Positions 52,901 to 64,000 of a stretch of 64,000 bases of DNA are shown here, in pieces (the first letter of the stretch is position 1; each line of letters starts with the position of its first letter). Below the pieces are notes generated by a model. The model did no database searches and was not told where the DNA came from. It saw only the letters and a list, made by a program, of their open reading frames with translations. The DNA is from Centroberyx gerrardi. Lineage: Eukaryota > Chordata > Actinopteri > Beryciformes > Berycidae. The stretch lies in the NCBI RefSeq assembly GCF_048128805.1, contig NC_136010.1, positions 17,191,480 through 17,255,479 of the forward strand, in the 5' to 3' direction. A program made the position numbers and the translations under genes.

Positions 52901-55900
52901 GGACCTCCAATGCTAGGCCATTTCAAACTGGCCATTGTTTCTTGACCTCCAATAGACAGACAATGAATTTCACCACTCACACATGGTGTTGAGCCACTGA
53001 TAACTGGCCCAAGATCTTTGGCTTCCTCTACCTTATCTGAGTCACTCTTTTCTATGCTGTTGGGCTTCATAAACTGTGGCTCTGGATCAGGGCTCTGAGG
53101 AGAATCTCGAATAGGTGGATCAATTTCTCTTAGAGGAACTGTACTTTCAATTTTGTTTTTAAGCATGAATTCCTGTTGAGAGGTTATATCCACCTGCTGA
53201 GGAGGACCACTGCCTGTGTTGTGACGATCACTGAATGAAAGTTTATGAGGCTCCGGGGATTGTGATAGTTCTTTATATTCAAGCTTCTCATTGGTGAGAA
53301 GTTCATGTATCACTGGAGACAAGTCTTTGTCAAGGCTCTTTTGCTGTGTAGTTGCAAACTCAACATGATTACATTTTAACTGAGGTCCATCAGGATCATT
53401 TTTAATAGTAACAGGGGTGTATGATGAGGTGTTGCTCTCTACAAGTGGTCCAAGGTCAGGGCCTAATGGTGTATTTCTCAGAACACTTGGATGTTTTGAT
53501 TCCTCAAGGGCTTGAGGAGAAGGTTCCCTTTGCTGTCTTGGTGAAAAGGAGAGAGCATCTCTACTTCTGGGGGATGATGGGGATCTGTTATGTCCATGAG
53601 AATGCCGGCGCGAGGCATGGTCCCTGCGATGGCGCCCCTGGCGTTCAGACTGGTCCCTAGTTCTATGCCTTGACCTGTCCCTTTCACTTCTTCTGTGTCT
53701 ATCCCTTTCTTTCCTCCTTCGGGAATGTGAAGGGGAGCGTCGCTGGGACCTTCTTGAGGGGCTTCCATGGCGGTCCCTTTCTCTGCGACTCCGCCTCTTT
53801 GGTGACTGCTTACGCCTTCTGCCATGGTATGAATTCGGAGGAGTAATCTTATGGGAGTCACCATGCCCTGCTCTAGACAAAGATGAGTCCCGAGTCCTCA
53901 CACTGCCCCCTTGAAATACATCATCTTGCATTTCATTAAAGAGTGATTCATCCTCTGGATCATAAGCGACATCAGAGTCTTCAATCTCTCCAGCTGAGGA
54001 ATACTTGTCACTTTCCTTAACATGTTCCTGTGTTTCATCTTGTTCAGTAACAATGGACATGTCGTTTTTCAAATCAGGGTTGGTAGTTGTGTCTTCTGTC
54101 TTGACAGTTTGTGAATCCACACTTTGATTGTTCAAAGCCGTTGTAAGGTCATTGGTCTTGTCTGTTGATTCTGAAGGCTTTGACTCTGACTGAATTATGT
54201 CACTCTGCTGAGATGCAGAGGGCTGACCGAGAGGCAGAGATTTTGTTGGGGGAGACATCAGTGAATCAGAAACAGAAAAGTGAGCCATGAACATGCCCAC
54301 AGCCTCTCTCTGTTGACGCAGTGCTTCTTCCTGCTCCTTCAATTGACGTTTTTGCTCTTCAATCTGCTTATTAAGCTCCTCAAGCATCCGCTGTTGTTCA
54401 GTCAATGTTGCAGCTGAGATAACCACAGTGCCTGTAGGGAGGTTCTGCAAGACTGGGGCTGGGGTGGAAGCTTGAGCTGGGGTTGAATTGGAAACTGGTG
54501 TTAGGACCTGGGTTGGAATTGGGACAGGGCATGGTGTAGGCGCTGAAGTTTGGGCTGGAGCAGGGGCCTTTGCTACACCAATATCACTTTGCATATCCTC
54601 AAAGATAGTCTCATCTTCAGGATCATAGGCCACATCATCTTCCCCAAATGTTGATGGTGCAGGGACACCTGCCTTAATTTTTTCTATGCTATGTGGAACA
54701 ACCATTCCATATCCCATTGCTGGATCATACTCCTCCTCTGGGTCATATGGTCGGTCAAATTCATTTTCCTCCTCCTCTATTGCTTTGACTTTGGATTTCT
54801 GTCCATACTGTTGGACTATTGGATCTACCATTGGGCCAGGCACTTGAGGGGGCACTAGAAGCTTCATAGCACTTAATGGGGTTGTTGTAGGGTTGCCCTC
54901 AGCTGGGATCATAGAGTCAGATGGCTTATTCCCAAACAAAGTCTTCAAGATAGTCTGAAGGGGAGTGTTATCACTGGATGTGGTGGTGGGATTCTTGTCA
55001 GAGAGGGTATTTGAGATGGACTGAGTGGCAGCAACAGGGGCTGAGGTAGAAACAGGAGGGGTTGCTTTGATGGAAGTCAACAGGGTTGGTATGGTAATTG
55101 AGCCAGAGGAAGACGAGTCTGATGGTGATCCAGTAGAAGGAGGGGAACCAGGAGGGGTGGTGCTGATAGGGGTCTCTGGATCATAGGGTTGGAATATCTC
55201 CAGTTTGTCGGAACCATAGAGGACTGGGGGTTTTGGGATCCACATGGGGTCTTTGGACATATGAACTTTGGGTCTCTTCTCTTCAACTTCCTGTTGCAAG
55301 CTTCCTGGACGTTTTGGTTTCTGGATAATTGCCAGTCCCAGAAGGAGATTGGGGCGGTTCTTTTCAAGCCCTATGAAATAAAGAAAAGTAAGATAAATCA
55401 TTACAATTACAATCATTATTGTGTTCTAAAACAGCTTGCTTTATTAAAGAAAGGTTACATGTATAAATTAACAAAATAGACAAATAAGCTTACAATGACA
55501 GGTAGCTCAACTAAATCATACATAAAAAGCTTAGCATTCTAGTGTAACTGATGGTCACTGGCTGCAGGCAGGTGCTCTGTGTTCAGCACTTGAACACAAA
55601 GTACCTCCTTGAACTGGCTCAAACCGCTAATCCTCTGCTCACCAGCACCATATGAGCAGGAAAACTGCAGTCTCAACTATACGATAGTTAGATCAGTTCC
55701 TGTGCATTGCTAAAGGTTGTGACTAAGTTGGTCTGGAGACTGTTGCTAACTAGGGAAAGACAGCTGACAGGAGGGAATAGACCACATTGGGGCCATCATA
55801 TGTCAGCAACTGATGGCAGCAGTATCCAAGGCTGCCTCAGCATATTGATTACACTTTCAAAAGTTATGAAAATAGAGAAAGAACAGAACAGGTGGTAGAT

Positions 55901-58900
55901 GACTCAAGCCAACAGGGTCAACCATCCCATTTGCCTATTGGAAATTATTGGGTGAGATACTGCGGCCTCAATATATACCTAATTGTAGGTGCAGTGTCAC
56001 TGTAATGCAAATCCAGTGTAGCAAAACAGTGTCCTGTTACTGTTAATTCTGGAGGTGTTGTGGGCCTAATTCAGCAAAACATTTGTAATGGGAGGTGCCC
56101 CCCCGATAACCCCAATGACTTAACCATGACCCTTTCTTCCATCATCCAAAGCAGGAAAGCAGGTTTTTTACGTAGGCACTCACCCTAGTCAAATAATGCA
56201 AGGTATTATTACATCAGATCTTGTGTATTGGTAAATATAAGAACAAGTCAAAGCATTGTCACACCTGGTCCTTCAAGAGGTTGCAATTTGGATGGGATGG
56301 CTTCCTTTGCGCTGAGTGGAACAAGGTATATGTCCTTGATACTACGGCTGTTATTGGCCACCACACCAAAACGCCCTCTGCTGCTGAAGTAGGAAAACAG
56401 GGACACATAGGCCACCTCTTCCTCTTCTGTTGCAGGGTGAAACCGGATCACACACAACTCCTAAGAAACAAAAAGAATTATAATTGGAATAAATATGAAT
56501 CAATTTAGTATATTTTTGATATTGCTGTAAGAAGCACAACGGGCAATATATACTGCTTGCCTTTGTAACAGAGGTCTTCAGTCTCGCAACATAATCCCAC
56601 ACTGTTTGAGGCATGATTCGTCCTCCAATTTGTATAGTATCAGGTAGGTCCTAAGCACGAGAAAAAAAGTGATTTAAGTCTTTACCAATTTAGTTCCAAC
56701 CATAATAGTGACACTCTTTTGATAGCACTGTGTGTAAATGCAATCATTGTGAAATGCAATACCGCTTTAAGAATTTCAGCAGATCCTGAAACCAGATATC
56801 CCTTGGTGACAAACTTGGCTACACTGAGCATGTTTAGGAAGCCTTTCCACAATATGTCTTGCTTGGCCAGGAACTGGGCAGTCTCACCATCAGCTGGGGA
56901 ATGAGAGCTCATGGTCCTGAAATCCAAACCACAACAGCACCATAACAATCCCATCCAAAAACATGGTTATTTGCAAAACAATTTGTATATTACCTAAATA
57001 ATGATTTAAAAAATCAAAAGTCCATAACATAACATAACATAACATAACATAACATAACATAACATAACATAACATAACATAACATAACATAATATGTTTT
57101 CTTATAGGCTTTATACTTCCACAGTTTTTTTCCAATACCTTGAAGATGTACCATAGAGTCTGGGATCTGCTGAAGGGGATGGCTTCATTAAGATAGATTT
57201 AGGTAATGTTGGCGGTGGTGGCAGTGAGGGAGGTGGTGGCAAGGGCAGGGCAGAGCTAGTCTCTTTGAGAGGGGTGTAAGGGGCTGGTTGGTTCTGGGCT
57301 GTATTACTGGGACCAGAGGTGCCACTAGACAAAGCAGAGGACCTGCTTGCCGCAGTGCGAGGGTCACGCCTTGTGATGGTTACTGTGGAGACAGCTGGAA
57401 TCACAACTGGTGTATATGCTCTCATGGGTGTCTTAGCTTTATGGGCGTCTGGAGTCGGGGAGGCAGGGGACTCCATGACAGGAGAAGCAGGAGACTCTAA
57501 AATAGGGGAGGCTGGAGAATCCATTACGGGGGAGGCAGGAGATTCCATAATGGACAAGGCTGGAGAATCAATGGTGAGGCGGGATGAAGGATCCATCAAG
57601 GGAGATGTTGGAGAGTCCATGTCAGGCGAGTCAGGGGGGGCCCGCAGAGGGGAGTCATCTCCTGCACAGCCTCTCCACAAGGCTTCTGCAGGGCTAGTAT
57701 AGCAGGACTGACCATATTCACGCTTATCTCTTGATTCAGAAACCTTGGGTTTCTTATGTACGGGTTCCTCCTCCTCCTCAGCTGGTATCTGACCTAGGGG
57801 CAGAAATTCAAATCTATTCTGAGAAACTAAAAATAACAATGAGTGATAATAATGTTCGGTAGGTATTGTGGAACTATTGTCAAAAGTTTTCTCTATTTAC
57901 CTGTGCATATCTTGCATTTCAGGTCAAAGAGGTGAGTTTTGTGCTCTGATGTTGTGTCCTTTAGCATACAGCTGAGGATATCTGGTACAGAGCTGTTCTG
58001 GCTTGGCTGATTTGGTCTGGGCTTGAGAGGAGGAGGAAGACTCCTCTTCTGTTCCTGAGGAGCAACAGACACAGACACAAAAATACACAAACAGCAACAC
58101 TTAATTGATTAACTCAGCATATTTGCAATTGATGGAAAATATATCAAAACATCCACAGAATTCCATAACTACTGCGCTAGTATGCCATGCTTGTGGTGCT
58201 GACAGAAAAATCTGGAGCAGTAGAGACAATATTATGATCAGGTTGTAATTATAATTCCATCCATTTAATGCACATGAGGGAGATACACACCGTGTTTCTA
58301 TCAGACCTTGAGGGATTCAAACTGGGCAAATCAACCTTCACTGCTTCAGGCTTCTGCAGTAAACTTGGAGCTTTAGCAGCTGCAGCCTTAACCTAGATTA
58401 TACACAAGCAAGGGAAAAAGACAATCACATCTGACACAAACACTGCTTGACCCTATTGAGACCTGATAACAAAGTGAAGCGTAATATCTGATTTTCTCTT
58501 TGTTGTGGTGTTTTACAACTGCTACACTGTACCTCAGTAGTTTCCTTTATGCTTGGTTCCGGCGCCTTGGTTGCCTGCATGTCCTTCTGACTCATCCTGG
58601 CCAGCCTGAACGGACTGATCTCTCCACGTACAACCCGATACAACAAGCCCTGGAGAGGACCCATAATCAGAATGTCAAGTTTGTTAAAGGGAATACATTT
58701 GAGTCACCTGCATAAAAAATCTTTTCAAGAATTTATCCAATATTGAGGTTAATATTCAAATGAGGGGAGAAGAACAGTGAAAATCACAGAAACAGGTTTT
58801 TGTCAAGTGTCAACAAACCTTGTTTCTTGGGTCTTTCAGGTTGAACATTATAGTTCTGTACTTGTTCATGTATTTGCTGTCTGTGTTCCGAAATATGTCG

Positions 58901-60360
58901 AACATCTCCATCTCAATGCTTGTGACAAGCTTTCCAACTTCACTCTCAGACATCTCCAAATCCTCACAATCACACACCCTTGGCAAATGAAAAAGCAATT
59001 AGTCCATTATTTTGTTGTGCTTTAACTGTTCACAAGTATGAAGATGTATAAACACAATACTTGAAATGCTATTAATTTCTTTCACTGTATTTATCTAATA
59101 CCTGCACCTTTTAGTCCCAGCCTCTGATCGGTTTCTTATGAGCTGTAATATGCACCAGTGCCTTAACAGATTATAGCTGCAATTTTGACATTCTTATGAA
59201 CCTCCAATGTGCTTTTTTTGTGTTGTAGGAAATAATAATTTTCTCATCTTACATAAGTTTAGTTTGTTTTCAGGGTGCAGCCGTCACAAATTATATGGTA
59301 CTGGACTCACTGTGTATTGATGAACATAATCCCCTAACTAAGAATTCACTCATGGATTTATGATATTTTGCCCATATTGCTAACTAAATGTGCATACTTA
59401 AATGTACAACACAAAATTACCAAGCAGCAGCATACAAAGTACTTTTGTCACTTGAATGCAAGTATCCTGAAAATGTAACTTTCTAAAAATGCTACTGCTC
59501 GGTTATGAATTAAACACTGTAATGTAAAATAGCTTAGAAATGCTTGGTAATGAATTTATGGTGTACCTAGTGTTGCAGGTAATGTTGTAGGCTTAAGTAT
59601 ATTTATTATATGCTTATCAAAGCATATGCAAGTTGTTTTCATTTGTGTTGGTGCACCCATTCACCATTTTGGCCCCCACCATCATGTTACAAAAGCCTTT
59701 TTTCTCATTTCATTTCTCAGTCAAATTCATCAAGAGAGTAGAATATGTGAATATGCCTAAACTTTGTGTAGTCAAAAATCCCAGACTGAGGGTTTCATGT
59801 AAGCCTGTAAAACAGTTCTCACCTTTTGAACAGGATGCTGGTGAGGGAGCGCTGGATGCTCTGCCTGACCTGAGTATTGGGCTGAGAGGGTCTGGAGGAG
59901 GGAGCAATGGGTGCTGGAGACACAGGCAGATTCCGGGTTTCATTCAGCAGCGTGGGGGCTGAGGAGGGCTTCAAGCCTGATGATGACGCTGGCACCTGGC
60001 TGGGTGAAGGTCGAGGTCCAGGCTGCTTCTTTGGTATGACAAAAGAGGTCTTGGAGACCCTAAGGGCCCCTGTTTCATGATGTCTGGAGGCCGAGGTGCT
60101 TGGGGCCTCTGGGGTTGGAGACGGACTAGATTTTGCAGGGGTGGCTGGTATAGAGGGAGCTGAGTCCAGAGATTGTTTCTTTGCGACACCACCAGTGTTT
60201 AATGACTTCTTTGCTTTTCCCTGGGTGTTGCCCAGAGGTGGGGACGGCTCAGTGACGGGCCCAGAAGAGGGAGGAGCATCTGTAGACGGGTCCTGTGGAG
60301 GCCGGTTTAGAGGAGCTACAGCCTCACTGTCAGCCTCTACCTGTTTACTGTCCTTATTGG
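46924..60360 (-). CDS. dido1: Death inducer-obliterator 1 (Dido1), 5' exons outside window
   Basis: Dido1 is a chromatin and transcription-elongation-associated nuclear protein. Ten exons are visible on the minus strand: 60360-59823, 58978-58819, 58649-58533, 58392-58291, 58054-57901, 57793-57139, 56916-56763, 56650-56561, 56460-56265, 55370-46924, about 3,536 residues. All junctions are phase-consistent. The first two or three exons encode the TFIIS central domain (QSIQRSLTSILFKR, then SEVGKLVTSIEMEMFDIF and YRTIMFNLKDPRNKGLLYRV). The SPOC domain spans four exons (GETAQFLAKQDILWKGFLNM, DLPDTIQIGGRI, ELCVIRFHPATEEEE, FSYFSSRGRFGVVANN, RPNLLLGL). The last exon (8,447 bp) holds YDPEDETIFEDM-type acidic motifs, a coiled coil (LTEQQRMLEELNKQIEEQKR onward), an Arg/Ser/His-rich block and a giant Gly-Pro-Arg repeat. 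The PHD finger expected upstream is not in the window. The protein is much longer than human isoform c (about 2,240 residues in full). Confidence 0.95.
47565..52885 (-). repeat. dido1: Coding Gly-Pro-Arg-Asp repeat array in dido1 last exon
   Basis: About 5.3 kb (roughly 1,770 codons) of degenerate tandem repeats built on heptads such as GPGPDMR and GPGPDRR, mixed with GPGIR, GPNMEG and DEWRGP variants. The frame is open for the whole exon, so the array is coding. It is predicted to be disordered and rich in Gly, Pro, Arg and Asp. Human DIDO1 has a shorter Gly/Pro/Arg-rich C-terminus in the same place. The repeated composition also keeps long frames open on the plus strand. Confidence 0.95.
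49400..50060 (-). repeat. dido1: 27-residue (81-bp) tandem units within the dido1 array
   Basis: Here the array becomes regular. Successive 27-residue units follow the pattern GPGPERxGPGxEGPGPDRR followed by GxGGPDFR or GPGGPNMR, with about seven or eight near-identical copies. Units differ by a few residues, suggesting recent unequal exchange. One copy is lengthened by two residues (GPGPGTERR) and the following one is shortened. Confidence 0.85.
53570..53825 (-). other. dido1: Arg/Ser/His-rich low-complexity block in dido1
   Basis: The residues here are dense in RRS, RER, DRH and SRR motifs (for example SRRERDRHGSPSRRSQRRS). They resemble an RS-like domain of splicing and elongation factors, and mammalian Dido1 has a comparable basic stretch. 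It is likely disordered, nuclear and phosphorylatable. This role is inferred from composition. Confidence 0.75.
56461..56560 (-). other. dido1: GC-AG intron in the dido1 SPOC region
   Basis: This 100-bp intron has the donor AAAG/GCAAGC on the minus strand, GC instead of GT, and a CTTAG acceptor. The flanking exons join in phase and restore the conserved SPOC sequence (RLKTSVTK then ELCVIRF). The otherwise perfect donor consensus fits known GC-AG U2 introns. Confidence 0.85.
57026..57090. repeat. (AACAT)13 microsatellite in a dido1 intron
   Basis: Thirteen perfect AACAT copies in a 222-bp intron, starting 48 bp downstream of the splice donor of the 57139-57793 exon. On the minus strand it encodes a spurious CYVML repeat. 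Confidence 0.95.
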
Positions 60361-61565
60361 CTGTTAGAAAACAGAACAGCAAGGCATTTTGTAAATATGG
60401 GGTAATAAGAGTATCTATTAACTGTGACAGGAACCAGCATATATCACAGACTATGTAAATCACTAATAAGTTAAACATAAATAAATAAGTAAAACATAAA
60501 TACATTAATCAAAGTTACTTCATTAAAACTGCAATCCATAATCTAAAACAGAATATTTTGTTTCCCATCTAAAGGTACTTTATTGCACAGGGATTTATTA
60601 TTCTAAAATGAATAGATGGAGCTGGAGGAAAGAGGAGTCATACATTTTTGCAAAGTTACTTATCGATTAATTCAGCAGCATTTTCACTATTGTAAAATTA
60701 TTAGATGGTGCTAGAGACAAAAATTGACAAGCTGCAATGACTAAATAGAGCTAGAAACATTATACAGGCTCATAGACATACACCCATAAATATTTTTTAC
60801 ATAAATAAGTGGTGTAAGCACTTACATGGAACTTTAATTTAAGCCAATTTATATCACACTCACTGAAACTCTCAAAAATGACTGTCTATTCTCTTGCCAA
60901 TTAATTTTTTTAATGCACTGGACTGCTAGGAAAGTCAGAGACAAAAGATTTTTACAGTAGTTTACTTTGAGGACCCCAATGCTTCACATCAGGTGTCAGG
61001 TGTGTCTCATGTTGGGGAGGTGTTTGGAGCCTTTAAGTCTATGAATATGATATGATTAAACCTATTTTTATTTTCTATTTTCTTTACCCAAGTATAGATT
61101 TGGTCAACACTGACCCGACTTCAAACTCTGTGGATTATTTTCCATATCTTACAAAACAATTTTAAAAAATCCAGGGTCTTCAGAGCTTCGTTATTTTGAT
61201 TCTCAACATTTCAATGCAAAAAAATTTTTTTTTTCTCTTCATGTCAAAAATTTCAGATAAAGAAGTGAAAATAGCCTGGATTAGATTACTAACATCCAAG
61301 ACCTTAATTATTTTCCTAGATTTCCACTAGACCAACCGTTCATTTGTTTCATTGACAGCTCATCTCACCAATATCATCTCTTATTCATGAAATGAGTTAA
61401 AAATAAATAAATAAATAAAAAGACAAAGGGTGACTGAGCTTTTTCCATCTATTCCGTAGATTGTGGAATGACCTGCCAAGAAAATCAAACTAGCTAACTC
61501 TCTTCTTTTAAACCATTCTTAAAAACAGGTTTATTTCAGGCTTGCTCTTACTTTAATGGCTTTTG

Positions 61566-62011
61566 TACGGCAGCGTATTGATGCCACAGTGGGAAAAAAA
61601 AATCGGCTCAGTATCTCGTTATAACAAGATCTTTTTCTCGTTATAACAAGATATTTTCACGTTATAATGACATCTTTTCTTGTTATTACGACATATCAAC
61701 ATATCTCGTTATAACGAGAAAAGTTTCTTGTTATAACGAGATATGTTGGTATGTCGTAATAACGAGAAACATTTCTCGTTATAACAAGATACCAAGAAAC
61801 TTTCAAATGTTATAATGAGAAAAAGATCTATAGCCTAATAAGAAAACAGCCTATGGACATCCGAGAAATTGAGAAAGGCTCGTTTACACGATTCAATGAA
61901 GTTGACTAGACTCATGGAATGAGACAACTCAGCAATCAGACAAAGGGGCTTCATGTTACATGGATCCATACCATAAACACATATGAGCACGCACGCACGC
62001 ACACGTACACG

Positions 62012-62081
<70 letters not shown>

Positions 62082-62542
62082 CCTCTTACACACACAGTCA
62101 CACAAGAAATCAGTATGGTGTTAAGTCTACAGCATATAATGGGATGCTGGATGGTACAAGCTCCACACTGCATCAACAATAAACTGCACAAACATTTCAC
62201 AATGCTCAGCACTGCAGCCAGCTGGCTAATACAGTCAGCTCAACTCATCCTGACTCAGACACAATCAATATCTCGTTATAACGAGAAAAGTTGATATCTC
62301 GTTATAACGAGAAAAGTTTCTTGTTATAACGAGATATGTTGGTATGTTATTATAACCAGAAACATTTCTCGTTATAATGAGATAAGTTGGTATGTCGTAT
62401 TAACGAGAAAATATGTCATTATAACGTGAAAATATCTTGTTATAACAAGAAAAAGATCTCGTTATAACGAGAAAGGTTTCTCGTTATAACGAGATACTGA
62501 GCCAATTTTTTTTCCCCTCTGTGGCATCAATACGCTGCCGTA
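61566..62542. mobile_element. 977-bp fold-back element with CTTTTG target duplication
   Basis: The termini are inverse copies: TACGGCAGCGTATTGATGCC at the left and GGCATCAATACGCTGCCGTA at the right. CTTTTG occurs immediately outside both ends (61560-61565 and 62543-62548), a 6-bp target-site duplication. Inside each arm are repeated palindromic words TCTCGTTATAACGAGA and variants. The centre holds unrelated sequence and a CA microsatellite. No transposase frame is present, so it is non-autonomous. Confidence 0.85.
62015..62078. repeat. (CA)n microsatellite inside the fold-back element
   Basis: A long CA run preceded by GCAC-type degenerate units, located in the centre between the two arms of the 61566-62542 element. 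Confidence 0.95.
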
Positions 62543-62618
62543 CTTTTGTACCCTTTCAAATATCTCTGTATTTCTTTCCTACTTGTACTTTGGTTTCTGC
62601 ATATCGTGTTGCTTTATC

Positions 62619-63167
62619 TTAAAGGGTAACTTTGGTATTGTTCAACCTGGACCCTATTTTCCCAACTTTTTGTGTCTAAGTGACTAATGGGGACAACAAT
62701 TTTTGAAATTGGTCCAGTATTGAGCGAGATCGCGTCAGCCGACGGCTGTGAAACGAGCTGCAATGTAATCCGACGGGGCAAATGTGAACCGTCAATGTAC
62801 GTCCACTAAAAGTGCTTGTTTTTGCCACTGACAGGCTCAGATTGTTATTATAAGTGTCTGACAACATTATGGAAAGGACCCTACAGAGAAATTAAACGTT
62901 TTTCTTTACCTTTCGCTTGATCCGGTCTGTGTGTAACTTACTGCAACAACTCAAGTCTCGCCAGACTTGGTTACACACAGACCTTTTAGTGGACGTACAT
63001 TGACGGTGCGATTTGCCCCGTCGGATTACATTGCAGCTCGTTTCGCGGCTGCCGGCGATGCGATCTCGCTCAATACTGGACCAATTTCAAAAATTGTTGT
63101 CCCCTTTAGTCACTTAGACACAAAAAGATGGGGAAATAGGTTGAAAAATACCGAAGTTACCCTTTAA
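62619..63167. mobile_element. 549-bp TTAA-flanked element with ~190-bp terminal inverted repeats
   Basis: The left end TTAAAGGGTAACTTTGGTAT matches the reverse complement of the right end, TTAAAGGGTAACTTCGGTAT. Pairing continues for about 190 bp (left about 62619-62811, right about 62983-63167) with a few mismatches. Both short frames in the arms encode the same FSGRTLTV motif because the arms are copies of each other. Between the arms lies a second, nested hairpin (GGTCTGTGTGTAACT with GGTTACACACAGACC). TTAA at both ends suggests a piggyBac-type target, which is an inference. Confidence 0.85.
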
Positions 63168-64000
63168 GCTTTAGTTTTATGTGTATATTATGTATATGTA
63201 TTTGACACTTTTAATTTTAATTCTTGGTGTGAAGCAGTTTGTAACCTAGTTTTGAAAAGTGCTATACAAATAAAGTGTATTGTTATTATTATTATTGTTC
63301 TATGTTCTTGTCAGTTCATAATTTTTCAGGTAATCACTGAGTTACCAAATATGGTACACATTTCTCTAGAGTTCTAATTCTTAGAGATGAGAACATGCAT
63401 TGCAGCTAAAGTTAAGTTTATGTTTTAGATGGCAACAATGTTCTCAAGCATTTTTCAAATTAATTTAGTTGAAATACTAAACTTGAATTTAAAAAAAGAA
63501 AAGACAGAAAGGAAGAAAAAGAAACCACATCCATGATAACAACCTCCTCAAAATCATGTATGGCACAAAATAATGTTTTCTGTATCCTTTGGAATTATGA
63601 GAGGGTGGAAGCAATGCACTCCAAGCTGGAACTTGCCTGTCTATAAAGGGTTTGTTGTGTTTATAAACATAGGAGGGAAAAGTGGGATCAATAGGTTCAA
63701 TATACTCAAAATCACCTTCACAAATTATGGATTGCAGTTTTAATGCTGTGCATAACAGAAAGATACCACACAGAAATAATGTTCTCTTTCTCAACTTGTG
63801 TATGTAAATGTGCAACGACGACAACAAAATCCTAAGAGATAAATTGTATAACAGACAAGAGAGACACACAGGGTAGGAAGAGAGACGGGGACAGGGTGAA
63901 AGAGAGGGAACTTCCATGTAAGAATGTGTTCCTAATTGGTCGTGTAGATAAAATATGACAGCCCTACGGACGACGCCATCCTCCACCAATCAAAAATCGA

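Larger units (their letters stand above)
60361..64000. other. dido1 intron or 5' region; transposon-rich
   Basis: The exon at 60360 begins after a TTCTAACAG acceptor and receives one base from an upstream exon, so at least the next part is intron. I searched the minus strand for the expected PHD cysteine/histidine pattern and found none. The region instead holds a 977-bp fold-back element, a CA array inside it, and a 549-bp TTAA-flanked element. A 166-codon open frame at 63489-63989 (-) is unrecognised. Confidence 0.7.

Noticed and set aside
61919-62182. Thr-His-rich frames over CA repeats here and at 1952, 8378, 14019 and 27595
   Set aside because: They are simple translations of dinucleotide microsatellites.
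62676-63167. Two similar short frames with FSGRTLTV read as a duplicated gene
   Set aside because: They are the two inverted arms of one transposon, so the similarity comes from the terminal repeats.
60361-64000. Search for the dido1 PHD finger exon
   Set aside because: No C-x2-C / H-x2-C type cysteine pattern was found on the minus strand; the exon must lie beyond the right edge.

Overview
The window looks like nuclear DNA of a ray-finned (teleost) fish: intron-bearing vertebrate genes, AT-rich non-coding DNA, many CA/GT microsatellites and several short fold-back DNA transposons of a kind common in fish. I identified five protein-coding genes by reading their exons, joining them at splice sites in matching phase and comparing the proteins with remembered vertebrate families. 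No RNA gene, CRISPR array or prokaryotic feature was seen.

Layout. 1-6394: intergenic, with a CA microsatellite and a hAT-like MITE. 6395-7951 (-): a TASK-type two-pore potassium channel, best called kcnk15. 7952-17671: intergenic, with microsatellites, a Tc1-like relic and a TTAA-flanked element that carries a perfect 28-bp hairpin. 17672-22355 (+): ogfr, the opioid growth factor receptor, 7 coding exons. 24865-39552 (+): col9a3, the collagen IX alpha-3 chain, 32 coding exons and about 678 residues, complete from signal peptide to NC1. 41380-44354 (-): tcfl5, a bHLH transcription factor, 6 coding exons, convergent with col9a3. 46924-60360 (-): the C-terminal part of dido1 (death inducer-obliterator), 10 exons; the 5' exons, including the PHD finger, lie beyond the right edge. 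60361-64000: dido1 intron or flanking DNA with two large fold-back elements.

The order and orientation ogfr(+) col9a3(+) tcfl5(-) dido1(-) is that of human 20q13.33, so this is a conserved vertebrate syntenic block. The genes do not form a pathway: a membrane channel, a growth-inhibiting peptide receptor, a cartilage matrix collagen, a germline-biased transcription factor and a chromatin/transcription regulator are simply neighbours.

The most striking feature is the last dido1 exon. It is 8,447 bp long and open throughout, and about 5.3 kb of it encodes a degenerate Gly-Pro-Arg-Asp repeat array, with a tandem sub-array of 27-residue (81-bp) units. I did not find a convincing new biological system beyond this repeat expansion and the mobile-element structures.
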